From Aerococcus viridans (GTDB taxonomy: Bacteria; Bacillota; Bacilli; Lactobacillales; Aerococcaceae), in the NCBI RefSeq assembly GCF_001543285.1, contig NZ_CP014164.1, positions 434,001-498,000 on the forward strand: DNA of 64,000 bases, written 5' to 3'. The position numbers and the translations under genes are program-made. Below the pieces are notes generated by a model. It saw nothing but the letters and a program-made list of their open reading frames with translations, did not search any database and was not told where the DNA came from. Positions 35,136-45,300 of this stretch are shown here, piece by piece; the first letter of the stretch is position 1; every line of letters starts with the position of its first letter.

Positions 35136-35738
35136 ATGTTTACAGGAATTATCGAAGATATTGGCCGTATTGAAAGTATCGAGGCCATCAACAATCATGC
35201 AGGACTTCTTTTAACCATTGCCTCAAGAAAAATAGTATCCGATGTCAATCTAGGTGACTCGATTAGTGTGAACGGCATTTGTCTTACCGTGACGAATTAC
35301 GCTGATACGAATTTCCAAGTTGAAGTGATGCCAGAAACGATTGCGAAAACGTCTTTAGAAGGAATTGCGAACAATAGCCGCGTGAATCTGGAACGGGCGA
35401 TGAAGGCAAATGCAAGATTCGGTGGTCATATTGTAAGTGGCCATATTGATGGTATTGGTAAAATCACCGCAATTGAGGCGGATGGTATCGCTAATTGGTA
35501 CACGGTTCAAACAAGTAAACCATTAATGCGCTATATCATCATGAAGGGGTCTATTGCTATCGATGGCACAAGTTTAACAGTTGCTGGCGTTGAAGGAGAT
35601 ACATTTAAAGTATCAATCATTCCTCACACCAGTGAACAAACAATTTTTTCAACCTATCAAGTAGGCACTATCGTGAATTTAGAAAATGATATTGTTGGTA
35701 AGTATATTGAGCAATTTACAGTGAAGGAGCGGGTATAG
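35136..35738 (+). CDS. ribE: riboflavin synthase alpha chain
   Basis: 200-residue enzyme joining two lumazine molecules into riboflavin. Two repeated beta-barrels each start with the family motif: MFTGIIEDIG at the N-terminus and FGGHIVSGHIDGIG about residue 95. GDSISVNGICLTV and GSIAIDGTSLTVA are the paired substrate sites. Stop and next start are contiguous. Confidence 0.96.
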   Translation: MFTGIIEDIGRIESIEAINNHAGLLLTIASRKIVSDVNLGDSISVNGICLTVTNYADTNFQVEVMPETIAKTSLEGIANNSRVNLERAMKANARFGGHIVSGHIDGIGKITAIEADGIANWYTVQTSKPLMRYIIMKGSIAIDGTSLTVAGVEGDTFKVSIIPHTSEQTIFSTYQVGTIVNLENDIVGKYIEQFTVKERV

Positions 35739-36935
35739 ATGGATTTTTCAACAATCGAAGACGCATTAGCAGCATTACAAGCAGGCCAAATCATTATGGT
35801 TTTGGATGATGAGAATAGAGAAAATGAAGGAGACTTAATTTGTGCAGCTGAGTTTGCAACAACTGAAAACATCAACTTTATGGCCACTCACGCTAAAGGG
35901 TTGATTTGTCAGCCAATGAGTCAGGAAGTAGCTAGTCGTTTGAATTTATTGCCAATGGTGAATGATAATACAGACCCACATACAACCGCATTTACGGTAT
36001 CTATTGACCATAAAGAGACAAGCACAGGTGTATCCGCAGTTGAACGCGGGTTAACCATGCGTGAAGCAGCAAATCCAAATAGCCAACCCAGCGACTTTAA
36101 CCGTCCGGGACATGTTTTCCCATTGGTAGCAAAAGAAAATGGTGTCTTGGAACGAAATGGTCATACAGAAGCAACGGTTGATTTGATGAAATTAGCTGGA
36201 CTGAATCCAGTGGGTGTTTGTGTAGAAATTATGCGCGAAGACGGTACGATGATGCGTCAAGCCGAATTGCTTGAGCAAGCAGAGAAATGGCAGATGCCAG
36301 TTATCACCATTAAAGACCTGCAAGACTACCGTAGAGCCACCGAAACCCATACCCACCACGAATCGACAGCCAAGATGCCGACCAAATTCGGCGAATTTAC
36401 CATCCATACTTTCGTTAATGACATCGATAATCAAGAACATGTAGCCCTAGTGAAAGGCGATATTTCCGGCAAAAAGAATGTCCTCACCAGACTCCACTCG
36501 GAATGTTTAACAGGGGATGTGCTAGGATCTAACCGGTGTGACTGCGGAGAGCAATTACATGAGGCCCTGCGGAAAATCAACGAAGCTGGCCAAGGTGTTT
36601 TATTATATTTAAGACAAGAGGGCCGCGGGATTGGCTTAATCAATAAAATAAAAGCTTACCAGTTACAAGAAGAAGGACTGGATACTGTAGAAGCAAACCA
36701 TGCCCTAGGATTCCCAGATGATTTAAGGGAATACCATACGGCTGCACAAATGTTGGAGGAACTGGGTGTGACATCCATTGACCTTATGACCAACAACCCA
36801 GATAAAATCGCACAATTAGAAGCATCTGGTATCCAAGTAGCGAACCGTGTGAGTATTGAAATGACTGCTAATCCGGATGATGAAAACTACTTAATCACTA
36901 AAAAAGTAAAAATGGGACACTTATTAGACTTATGA
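35739..36935 (+). CDS. ribBA: bifunctional DHBP synthase / GTP cyclohydrolase II
   Basis: 398 residues. The RibB half (1-~200) has [11 protein letters not shown] and [13 protein letters not shown]. The RibA half (~205-398) has [22 protein letters not shown] in two contiguous parts, with zinc cysteines, and [10 protein letters not shown]. It feeds both precursors of riboflavin. The IS605-type element begins at or within a few bases of its TGA stop; the C-terminus ([10 protein letters not shown]) looks normal. Confidence 0.96.
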   Translation: MDFSTIEDALAALQAGQIIMVLDDENRENEGDLICAAEFATTENINFMATHAKGLICQPMSQEVASRLNLLPMVNDNTDPHTTAFTVSIDHKETSTGVSAVERGLTMREAANPNSQPSDFNRPGHVFPLVAKENGVLERNGHTEATVDLMKLAGLNPVGVCVEIMREDGTMMRQAELLEQAEKWQMPVITIKDLQDYRRATETHTHHESTAKMPTKFGEFTIHTFVNDIDNQEHVALVKGDISGKKNVLTRLHSECLTGDVLGSNRCDCGEQLHEALRKINEAGQGVLLYLRQEGRGIGLINKIKAYQLQEEGLDTVEANHALGFPDDLREYHTAAQMLEELGVTSIDLMTNNPDKIAQLEASGIQVANRVSIEMTANPDDENYLITKKVKMGHLLDL

Positions 36936-37040
36936 ACTACAACGCCATTAAAATGGCGTGTTTCTAGGAACACTCATGACTTGTTCCACTTATTTCAAAG
37001 CAAAACAGCGGTCTAAGCTATTTAACTAAGGCCTGTTCCA
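36936..37040 (-). ncRNA. putative omega RNA (reRNA) of TnpB
   Basis: In IS605-type elements the TnpB guide RNA is made from the tnpB 3' end and right end. Here the reverse strand after the tnpB stop folds into GGAACA/TGTTCC and then ACGCCATT/AATGGCGT, ending near the element boundary. The guide would come from the flank, that is, antisense to the last codons of ribBA. Exact ends are not determinable by eye. Confidence 0.4.
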
Positions 37041-38160
37041 GGCCAATATTTAATATATTTTTAGCAGCGTTGATATCTCTATCGTGATGCATATTACACT
37101 TCATACAAGTCCAATGACGTATATTTAACGCTTTTTTACCGCTATCATATCCGCAATTAGAACATTTTTGGGATGTCTTGTACGGATTAATAGCTACAAA
37201 TGTCTTATCGTACATTTCGCACTTTGCCTCTAGGATTGTTCTAAACATCCGCCAGGATTGGCCAGCGATTGAACGGGCTAATTGATGATTTTTCATCATA
37301 TTAGTCGTCTTTAAATCCTCTAGAACGATAACGTCATAACTTTTAACCATATCGGTTGTGATTTTATGAATGTAATCCTTGCGGATATGTTTGATACGTT
37401 GATGAATACGGGCCACTTGGCGTTTGGCTTGCTGGTAGTTTTTCGCATCCACTAAATTCACACCGTTCTTTTTGGCTTGTAAACGTCTACGGGCCATTCG
37501 CTTTTCCCAATAATGTAATTGCTTCTTATAAGACAAATGTAGTCGCTGACTTTGATATTTTTGACCATCAGACGTAATAGCTAAATCACTTACACCTAAA
37601 TCGACACCGACTACATTTCCTGTTTTGGGCATTGCTTGATTATCGCTTGTGACCAAAATGGAGATATAGTAGTCGCCACTAGGTGTATATTTAACGGTGA
37701 CAGATTTTATGCGTTCATTCTCAATATGAAGCACACTTGACTTACATTTTATCCAACCTAATTTGGGTAATTTGATATACCGCTGATTATCATTAAAACG
37801 AATGTTGTTGCCACGTATGGTACTTAAATACGACTGTCTGGTGTTCTTCTTTGATTTGAATTTTGGGTATCTTGAATAAGCTTTAAAAAAACGAACAAAA
37901 GTTTCGGATAAGCGTTTAACACTACATTGAACAGCTACGCTATCAACTTCACGCAACCAGGGATATTCCTTCTTCATTTGTGGAATAAGAGAGGATAACG
38001 CATTATAAGATAGCATTTGAAGGTCGGGATTGTTTTCGTACCGCGCATTCAACATGGCCAACATTTCGTTCCAGATGAATCGGGTATGACCAAAGGTCAT
38101 ATGAATTAACTGACGCTGTTTTTCGTTAGGATAGATTTTACACTCAATTCCTTGATACAT
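37018..38160 (-). CDS. tnpB: TnpB, RNA-guided endonuclease of IS605-type element
   Basis: 380-residue TnpB. It starts MYQGIECKIYPNEKQRQLI, and the RuvC catalytic triad is intact: Asp in VVGVDLGVSD, Glu in VIVLEDLKTTNM, and Asp in HDRDINAAKNIL. The zinc finger has CSNCGYD and WTCMKC. The family uses an omega RNA to cut DNA next to a TAM and promotes element retention. Length and motifs indicate a functional protein. It is divergent from tnpA, with 100 bp between starts. Confidence 0.93.
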   Translation of the reverse strand: MYQGIECKIYPNEKQRQLIHMTFGHTRFIWNEMLAMLNARYENNPDLQMLSYNALSSLIPQMKKEYPWLREVDSVAVQCSVKRLSETFVRFFKAYSRYPKFKSKKNTRQSYLSTIRGNNIRFNDNQRYIKLPKLGWIKCKSSVLHIENERIKSVTVKYTPSGDYYISILVTSDNQAMPKTGNVVGVDLGVSDLAITSDGQKYQSQRLHLSYKKQLHYWEKRMARRRLQAKKNGVNLVDAKNYQQAKRQVARIHQRIKHIRKDYIHKITTDMVKSYDVIVLEDLKTTNMMKNHQLARSIAGQSWRMFRTILEAKCEMYDKTFVAINPYKTSQKCSNCGYDSGKKALNIRHWTCMKCNMHHDRDINAAKNILNIGLEQALVK

Positions 38161-38261
38161 GTTTTCACCCCCCTTGCATTTATAGATATATTATACCATA
38201 CCTATGATACTTGTTTATAGCGATAACAATTGCTATAATGTAGTCAAAGAGGTGTTTACAT

Positions 38262-38681
38262 ATGATAGTGAAAACAAGGACAAATGTCTATGATTTTAAT
38301 TTCCATTTGGTTTGGGTAACAAAGTATCGTAAAGAAATATTTACGACCATTGAAAAAAACGCCATGCAAGATATATTGACGCATATTTGTGATGAGCACG
38401 ATATTGTCATCCAATCGCTCCAAGTAATGCCTGACCATATCCATATGTTGATTTCGTTCAAGCCTAAACATGCCGCAAGTAGTATCGTCAAAACACTTAA
38501 AGGGAAATCTGCACGTCTATGGTTCAAAGCATATCCAGAAACAAAAGCAATGTTATGGGGTGGCCATTTATGGACACCTAGTTATTTCATGGCAACAGTA
38601 GGCAGTATGTCTAAAGAAACTGTTAAAGAATATATAGAAAATCAATTAACGGAATACAATGACGGTCGCCCTAGAACTTGA
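38262..38681 (+). CDS. tnpA: TnpA, Y1 HUH transposase (IS200/IS605)
   Basis: 139-residue single-strand transposase. HUH motif in MPDHIHMLISF; catalytic Tyr in KETVKEYIENQL. Complete length, so probably active. A hairpin TTATAGC/GCTATAA lies 40 bp upstream, and a CCATGTAAT/ATTACACGG hairpin follows the gene, typical of subterminal recognition hairpins. Copy 2 at 40890 is nearly identical. Confidence 0.93.
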   Translation: MIVKTRTNVYDFNFHLVWVTKYRKEIFTTIEKNAMQDILTHICDEHDIVIQSLQVMPDHIHMLISFKPKHAASSIVKTLKGKSARLWFKAYPETKAMLWGGHLWTPSYFMATVGSMSKETVKEYIENQLTEYNDGRPRT

Positions 38682-38750
38682 TTCATCCATGTAATGAATT
38701 ACACGGTTTTCTCAAGGGGCGACTTTAAATAAAATATGGAGGAAAATAGG

Positions 38751-39224
38751 ATGAATATTATTCAAGGAAAATTGTACAACGGAGAAGATGTTAAAATTGG
38801 GATTGTCATTGCACGATTCAATGATTTTTTAACTAAAAGCTTACTAAGTGGTTGTGAAGATGGCCTTACACGTTCAGGTGTTTTGACAGAAAATATCGAT
38901 GTTGCTTGGGTACCGGGCGCTTATGAAATCCCGCTGACGGCTGCAACGATGGCTGAAACAGGGAAATATGATGCAATCATTACACTGGGTGCTGTGATTA
39001 GAGGGGCTACAAGTCACTTTGATGTGGTTATTAACCAAGCTTCAAGCGGGGTAACTCAAGTAGGTTTAACCCATAAATTGCCTGTTATATTTGGCGTTTT
39101 AACAGTCGAAAATATCGAACAAGCTATTGAACGATCTGGTACTAAAGCAGGTAACCTTGGATTTACTTATGCAACGAATGCTATTGAAATGATTAATTTA
39201 TTCAAGGAGATTAAACAACAATAG
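38751..39224 (+). CDS. ribH: 6,7-dimethyl-8-ribityllumazine synthase
   Basis: 157-residue lumazine synthase. [27 protein letters not shown] and [12 protein letters not shown] are family hallmarks. ATG 38751 follows GGAGGAAAATAGG; an in-frame ATG at 38736 would overlap that RBS. It is separated from ribBA by the 1.8-kb IS605-type element, so its transcription from the FMN-controlled promoter is uncertain. Confidence 0.95.
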   Translation: MNIIQGKLYNGEDVKIGIVIARFNDFLTKSLLSGCEDGLTRSGVLTENIDVAWVPGAYEIPLTAATMAETGKYDAIITLGAVIRGATSHFDVVINQASSGVTQVGLTHKLPVIFGVLTVENIEQAIERSGTKAGNLGFTYATNAIEMINLFKEIKQQ

Positions 39225-39369
39225 GTCAATAATCCATATGAAAATATCTCTAACAGCACAAGACTAGCTTTAATTTTAAATCATGGTAAGATGGATGTTG
39301 GAACAATAAAGCGCATTCAATTACTATATCTTTCTGATGATTTGCGTAAAAAGCTTAAGGAGACTTCAT

Positions 39370-40749
39370 ATGACGATTCAATTTAAACAAACATTAGCGC
39401 CAACCAAGGATAATTCTGGAAAACCTATCATCTTAAGTGACGCTACCTTCGCTCAACGTAAGGACAAAGTCCTTCAGTTAATGCGAAAATATGACTTCTC
39501 ATCATTGATGATTTACGCAGACAAGGAACACGGTAGTAATTTTGAATATTTAACTGGCTTTATTCCACGATTTGAAGAAGCTATCCAGGTAATCAACCAA
39601 GACGGGACGTCGACACTGATTTTAGGTAATGAGAACTATAATAAGACTAGTATGGCACGTACACAAAGCGAAGGCATTCTTTGTCCATTCTTCTCTTTAC
39701 CAAATCAACCTATGGATTTCACGAAAACTTTCTCTGACTATTTAAAAGATATTAAAGTAGATGATTCTAAACGAATTGGATTAGTAGACTGGAAGCTTTT
39801 GTCTAATGATATGAATAACTTCCACAACCACCATTCAGTACCAGCATTTATTGTGGATGGTGTACATGAAGTTTTCGGTTCTGACAAGGTAGTGAATGCA
39901 ACCCAACTATACATGCATCCAAAAGAGGGTGCTCGAGTAACAAACAATGCAGAGGAAATCGCTCGTTATGAATATGGAGCTTCCCTTGCTTCTGATGCTG
40001 TCCTTGAAGCAATGAACCAACTAACCATTGGTCAAAGCGAGTTAGAGGCAGGTAATCGCTTAAATCGTGATGGTCAATATCCTTCTGTTGTGACTATTGC
40101 AGCCTTTGGTAATCGCTTTAAGGGCGCTAATATTTATCCAACTGATAACACGTTAGATGATGGCGATAAAGTTGCATTAACAGTAGCCTATAAAGGTGGC
40201 TTGTCTAGTCGTTCTGGCTATGCAGTGAAAGATGAAAGTCAGCTTGCTGAACGTGATCCAGGATACTTAGAAGAAGTCGTTTACCCCTATTTCCAAGCTT
40301 ATAAATGGTGGTTAGACAATTTGAACATTGGTACAAAAGGTGGCGATTTCTACCAAGCGTTCAGTGAGTTTTATCCGCAAACTACCTATGGTTGGAACTT
40401 GTGTCCGGGACATTTAGTAGCTGACGAAGAATGGCTAAGCTCACCATTTTATAAAGACTCTGATGCAACAATTCAAAGTGGCTACATCTTCCAACTAGAC
40501 TTTATACCTTCACAAGCGAACCATAATGGTGTTTCAGCTGAATCAACGATTGCGGTTGCGGACGCAGCACTACGCGAAGAGATTAAGATTAAACAACCAG
40601 AACTTTGGTCAAGAATCTCTAAGCGGAAGGATTATCTAAAAGAAGCATTAGGTTTAGCGTTACCAGAACATTTATTACCATTAGCGAGTACTTTTGCCTA
40701 CTATAGACCATTCTTATTAGACAAAAAAACTGCTATCTACTTTGATTAA
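39370..40749 (+). CDS. M24-family (Xaa-Pro peptidase-like) protein
   Basis: 459 residues. The N-terminal creatinase-like domain (about 1-190) and the C-terminal pita-bread domain are recognisable (GYGASLASDAVLEAM-like helix, CPGHLVADEEW, SAESTIAVADAA). The Asp metal ligands expected in a GD.V..D.G....Y.SD stretch are replaced (GDKVALTVAYKGGLSSRSGY). It may be non-catalytic or use other chemistry. Start at ATG 39370 with TTAAGGAG. Own terminator. Confidence 0.7.
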   Translation: MTIQFKQTLAPTKDNSGKPIILSDATFAQRKDKVLQLMRKYDFSSLMIYADKEHGSNFEYLTGFIPRFEEAIQVINQDGTSTLILGNENYNKTSMARTQSEGILCPFFSLPNQPMDFTKTFSDYLKDIKVDDSKRIGLVDWKLLSNDMNNFHNHHSVPAFIVDGVHEVFGSDKVVNATQLYMHPKEGARVTNNAEEIARYEYGASLASDAVLEAMNQLTIGQSELEAGNRLNRDGQYPSVVTIAAFGNRFKGANIYPTDNTLDDGDKVALTVAYKGGLSSRSGYAVKDESQLAERDPGYLEEVVYPYFQAYKWWLDNLNIGTKGGDFYQAFSEFYPQTTYGWNLCPGHLVADEEWLSSPFYKDSDATIQSGYIFQLDFIPSQANHNGVSAESTIAVADAALREEIKIKQPELWSRISKRKDYLKEALGLALPEHLLPLASTFAYYRPFLLDKKTAIYFD

Positions 40750-40754
40750 AAAAA

Positions 40755-40793
40755 TTCCCCTCAAGATTGGTTGCCAAACTTGAGGGATTTTTG
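40755..40793 (+). terminator. terminator after the M24 homologue
   Basis: CCCTCAAG/CTTGAGGG stem, 13-nt loop, ATTTTTG. Confidence 0.85.
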
Positions 40794-40823
40794 TCTATTT
40801 TTAAGTGAATAATGACGGACTAT

Positions 40824-41364
40824 CCATACCTATGACTATTGTTTATAGCGATAACAATTGCTATAATGTAGTTAAAGAGGTGTTTACATGTGATTGTGAA
40901 AACAAGGACAAATGTCTATGATTTTAATTTCCATTTGGTTTGGGTAACAAAGTATCGTAAAGAAATATTTACAACCATTGAAAAACAAAACGCCATGCAA
41001 GATATATTGACGCATATTTGTGATGAACACGATATTGTCATCCAATCGCTCCAAGTAATGCCTGACCATATCCATATGTTGATTTCGTTCAACCCTAAGC
41101 ATGCCGCAAGTAGTATCGTCAAAACACTTAAAGGGAAATCTGCCCGTCTATGGTTCAAAGCATATCCAGAAACAAAAGCAATGTTATGGGGTGGCCATTT
41201 ATGGACACCTAGTTATTTCATGGCAACAGTAGGTAGTATGTCTAAAGAAACTGTTAAAGAATATATAGAAAATCAATTAACGGAATACAATGACGGTCGC
41301 CCTAGAACTTGATTCATCCATGTAATGAATTACACGGTTTTCTCAAGGGGCGACTTTAAATAAA
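40824..41364 (+). mobile_element. IS200-type element, tnpA only (copy 2)
   Basis: Matches 38196-38733 from CCATACCTATGA to GACTTTAAATAAA with few differences, but has no tnpB. It lies between the M24 homologue and the GT8 gene. Confidence 0.85.
40890..41312 (+). CDS. tnpA: TnpA, Y1 HUH transposase (copy 2)
   Basis: 140 residues, nearly identical to the 38262 copy, with one extra Gln (IEKQNAMQD) from a 3-nt indel and Lys to Asn in ISFNPKH. HUH (PDHIHML) and Tyr (KEYIENQ) are intact. The ATG of copy 1 is changed so that translation must start at GTG 40890, since the upstream ATG is followed directly by TGA. Confidence 0.92.
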   Translation: MIVKTRTNVYDFNFHLVWVTKYRKEIFTTIEKQNAMQDILTHICDEHDIVIQSLQVMPDHIHMLISFNPKHAASSIVKTLKGKSARLWFKAYPETKAMLWGGHLWTPSYFMATVGSMSKETVKEYIENQLTEYNDGRPRT

Positions 41365-41384
41365 TAAATTGGAGGGTTATGCTC

Positions 41385-42221
41385 TTGGACGAACAGATTG
41401 AATTATTATTTACCATCGATGAAGGCTATTTAAATCCCTTAAAAGTGGCATTAACATCGATTCGTCAGAATAATCCAGGCCAAGCTTTCCGCATTTGGTT
41501 GATTCACGAATCGATTGCAATGGATACGATTCGCGAATTGCAGAAGCTAACGGATTATTTACAGTTTGGTTTTGAACCGATTAAAATTGATGGCAGTCGA
41601 TGGAATAGCGCTAAAACTGAAGATAGGTACCCAAAAGAAATGTACTTCCGCTTGCTTGCGGGTGAAATATTACCTAAAGAAATGAAACGGGTGATTTATT
41701 TAGATCCAGATATTTTGGTGGTTAATCCTTTATTAGAGCTGTGGCAAACAGATTTAGAAGGCCATATGCTAGCAGCTGCTACACATGTTGGATTGACGGA
41801 CGTTTCTACCCGAGTAAACCAAGTGCGACTTGACGTTGACCATGCTTATTACAATTCTGGTGTGATGGTGATTGATTTAGATAAGGCTAGAGAAATTGTC
41901 AAATGGTCAGATATTGCGCAAATGATTGAAAAATATAATCTGTTACTCTTCTTACCTGACCAAGATATTCTCAACCATCTGTATGGTAAATATACGAAGG
42001 AAATTCCCGAAGAAATTTGGAATTATGATACGCGTAAATATATGCGGTATTTTACCAAAAGTCTTACCCAACACGATATTCACTGGGTTATGGCCAATAC
42101 CTCTATCCTGCATTTTTGTGGTGGCCCCAAACCATGGGACGATAAACATGACAACCGCTTTACCAGTCTTTACCTTAACTATCAAAACCAATTGAAGCGT
42201 ATCGAATCGGTGATTAAATAA
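41385..42221 (+). CDS. glycosyltransferase family 8 protein
   Basis: 278 residues (from TTG 41385) of GT8, retaining glycosyltransferases using UDP-sugars. The DxD motif is in VIYLDPDILVVNPL; YYNSGVMVIDLDKAR and LPDQDILNHLYG are typical, and HFCGGPKPW ends the domain. TTG 41385 is better spaced from GGAGG than ATG 41379, which lies only 3 bases after it. Acceptor unknown; relatives glycosylate lipids or cell-wall polymers. The solo IS200 copy lies directly upstream and may have separated it from its promoter. Confidence 0.87.
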   Translation: MDEQIELLFTIDEGYLNPLKVALTSIRQNNPGQAFRIWLIHESIAMDTIRELQKLTDYLQFGFEPIKIDGSRWNSAKTEDRYPKEMYFRLLAGEILPKEMKRVIYLDPDILVVNPLLELWQTDLEGHMLAAATHVGLTDVSTRVNQVRLDVDHAYYNSGVMVIDLDKAREIVKWSDIAQMIEKYNLLLFLPDQDILNHLYGKYTKEIPEEIWNYDTRKYMRYFTKSLTQHDIHWVMANTSILHFCGGPKPWDDKHDNRFTSLYLNYQNQLKRIESVIK

Positions 42222-42311
42222 TTTAAAATAAGTAATTTTCATTACCTATGGTGGTTAAATTCTTATTTATTATCGTCAAATCAGGCTTATACACTTTGGT
42301 ATCCAATAAAA

Positions 42312-42360
42312 AATCCCCAGAAGTAAGCGTATGTCTGCGTACTTCTGGGGATTCTTTTTT
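42312..42360. terminator. bidirectional terminator between GT8 and ABC permease genes
   Basis: AATCCCCAGAAGTA / TACTTCTGGGGATT, a 14-bp perfect stem with T-runs on both outer sides; serves the converging genes. Confidence 0.92.
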
Positions 42361-42379
42361 TATAGGATAAATAATCCAA

Positions 42380-45300
42380 TTAATCGACTGATTTTAATGC
42401 TTCTAGCATATCTACGTGTTGTAGACGTTTATAAATGATATAGGCGAGAACGGCTGTAATTGATCCGATAATAACAGCTGGAACAATAAAGCTTGTCGCT
42501 GCTAGTGCAGGGTTAAACATTACATCAGCAGGTGGAACGATTCGAATAATATATTGGTGGAGCAGTTCACCAATACCGAAACCTACTAGTATACCTAGGG
42601 CAGTTAAAACAATCGTTTCACGGTAAATATATAAGGTAACTTCATTATCAAAGAAACCAAGCACTTTGATAGTGGATAATTCACGCATCCGTTCAGAAAC
42701 ATTAATATTCGTTAGGTTATATAGGATAACGATACCTAGTAAACCAGCAACAACAATTAGAACAGTCATGATTTTATCCAATGAATGAACAATTGTATCG
42801 ATTTGATTCATTAGGGTAGTGTTTTGTACTACACCGGCAACACCGTCTAATTCAATGAATTTTGCAGCTTGATTTTCTGTGTTGTTAATTGAATCATCTT
42901 TTAAGTTGACTAGATAAGCATTAGATTGGTAATCCTCACCGTAAATTGATTCATAAACTTGTGGACTAGCGAAGACAAAGTGACCAATATACATTTCTGT
43001 AATTCCTGATACTTTCATTTCACGGTCTTTACCGTTCGTATCTTGAAGTGTAATTGTATCACCCACTTCAGCGTCTACTAGGGTAGCTAGTCGTTCAGAA
43101 ATTACTACACCATCATCAGGTAAGTTTAGCGTTTCATCAGAACCACGTTCAGTTAATTGAATATAGTCTGAAAATTCATCTAAGTTTTCTGGGGAAATTA
43201 AAGTGATATCTTGTGTATCGTTTTGTTTTCCACCGACAGTTGTTAGCTCTTGATATGCTACTTCACCGAATTGATCAATGTCTTGAGAAGATAAAGTATC
43301 CTTAATCTCATCATTTTGTTGATCAGAGACATAGTCATTTTCTGCTACAATCATATCGTAATGGATTAATTCACCAAATTGACGTTGGTTAATTTCACCG
43401 ATAGATGATTGTACGCTAAGCCCTGAGAATAATAAGGCAGTAGCGCCGGCAACACCAAAGATTGTCATTAGCATCCGTTGTTTATAACGGAAAATGTTTC
43501 TTGCTGTTACTTTGTGGGTGAAGGACATCCGGTTCCAAATTGGTGTAATTCGTTCTAATAAAATCTTAGATCCAGCACTAGGTGCTTTTGGTAAAAGCAG
43601 TTGCGCAGGTTGTTCTTGTAATTCTCTCTTCGCTACTAAGTAGGCTGGTAAAACAGCCGCTAATAAGGCTAAAAGAATGGCAACCAAGGAAATTGCCCAA
43701 TGGAAGTGTAATTCAATGGGTGGCAAGGTATAGCTTGCACTATAAGCATTGTAAACAATATAAGGGAGTAGGGTGTGTCCTAAGATAATCCCTAAAATAG
43801 TACCAGATAAGCTGGCGGTTAAACCGTAGAAAGTAAATTTCTTAATAACGTCTTGGTCATCATAACCTAGGGCTTTCAAGGTACCTGATTTAGTCCGTTC
43901 TTCGTCTACAAAGCGTGTCATGGTAGTAAAGGTAACGAGTGCAGCAATGAAGTATAAGAAGATTGGGAAGATATTTGCTAGGGAATCTACAATATTTGAA
44001 ATGGTACTGTAGATTTTATACCCCTCGCTACCTGGAATCTCCCGACGACTATTTACGGAATAAGTTGGTAAGGATAAATTATCCACCATTTCTTGTGCTT
44101 CGGCTAGTTCATCTTCTTTGTCTGCTATCTCATCTTCAGCATCCGCTTTAGTTTTAGCGAATTCAGCGGCTTTATCTTCGTATTCTGCCTGACCCTCAGC
44201 AAGACTTTCTTTGGCATCTGCAATTTGGGCTTCAGCATCCGCAGATTCAGTTGCTAATTGGTATTCTGCTTGGGCTAATTCCGCTTCTTTATCAGCTAAT
44301 TCCGCTTTTGCTGCGGCTAACTTATCTACATTCGCTTGGTATTCCGCTGATTTTTTATCTAATGTCTCTACACCAGCAGTCCATTGTGCTAGACCCTCAT
44401 AGTAAGTATTTAAACCGTCATTATAAGATTGGATACCGGCATTGTATTTGGATAAGCCATCTTGGTATGCCGCTTCTTTTTCTTGTAAGAGGGCTTCATT
44501 CTCGCTTAAGCTAGCAGTTGCTGCTTCAATTTGAGCTTTACCATCATCAATTTTGGCTTGATTGCTAGATAATGCTGCGTTACCATCACTTAATTGTTTG
44601 TTAGCAGTATCTAATTGTGCTTTAGCACTGTTTAATTGTACTTGGCCAGCATTTAGTTGACTTTTAGCACTTTCTAATGCTGATTTCTGTTGATCTAACT
44701 CAGCTTGACTAGCCTCTATTTTTGCCATTCCAGGAGTATAGGTTGAATTCATAAAGGATTCATATTCACTTTGGCTAGCATCTAATTTTTCTTGTAGGTC
44801 AGCAATTTGTGCTTGTAGCTCAGCAGTATCAGCTTCATTTAAATCGCCTGCATCTAGTTTATTTTGTAGACTAGTGATTTGTTTTGTTAAAGCTTGGATA
44901 CCCTTTTCATAATTTGCTTTTCCATTTGCCAATTCTTGATTGTTTTGATCAAGTTGATTTTGTGCGTTTGCTACTTGACTGGCTTTTGCTTCATAGTCAG
45001 CTTGTTTTTCCTCTAAAGCATTTAAGTTTTTCGTATATTCACTATATTTGTTATCATACTCAGCTTGTTTGTTATTGAGCGTTTCTTTGCCTTTGGCGAT
45101 TTCTGCCTCGGCACTATTTATTTGGGCTTTCTTTTCAGCTAATTGACTATAGCCATTAGCAATCGCCGTTTGCCCTTGATCTAATTGGCTTCTTGCGGCA
45201 GTTAACTGACTTTGGCTATCATTTAACTGTTTCTTTACTTGGCTTAATTTAGCTTTACCATCTTGTAGTTGGTGCCACTTTTCGTCCAATGTAGCTTGCC

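Larger units (their letters stand above)
36936..38733. mobile_element. IS200/IS605-family element with tnpB and tnpA, inside the rib operon
   Basis: Divergent tnpB (reverse) and tnpA (forward) lie between ribBA and ribH. The right end, GGGGCGACTTTAAATAAA, is shared with the ends of two other copies (41350-41364, 48460-48474). The left boundary is placed near the perfect hairpin ACGCCATT/AATGGCGT at 36942-36959, following ribBA; it is approximate. No target duplication is expected for this family. Confidence 0.8.

Noticed and set aside
38256-38527. Reverse ORFs opposite tnpA (also at 40884-41158)
   Set aside because: Mirror of the tnpA coding sequence, repeated only because the element is repeated.
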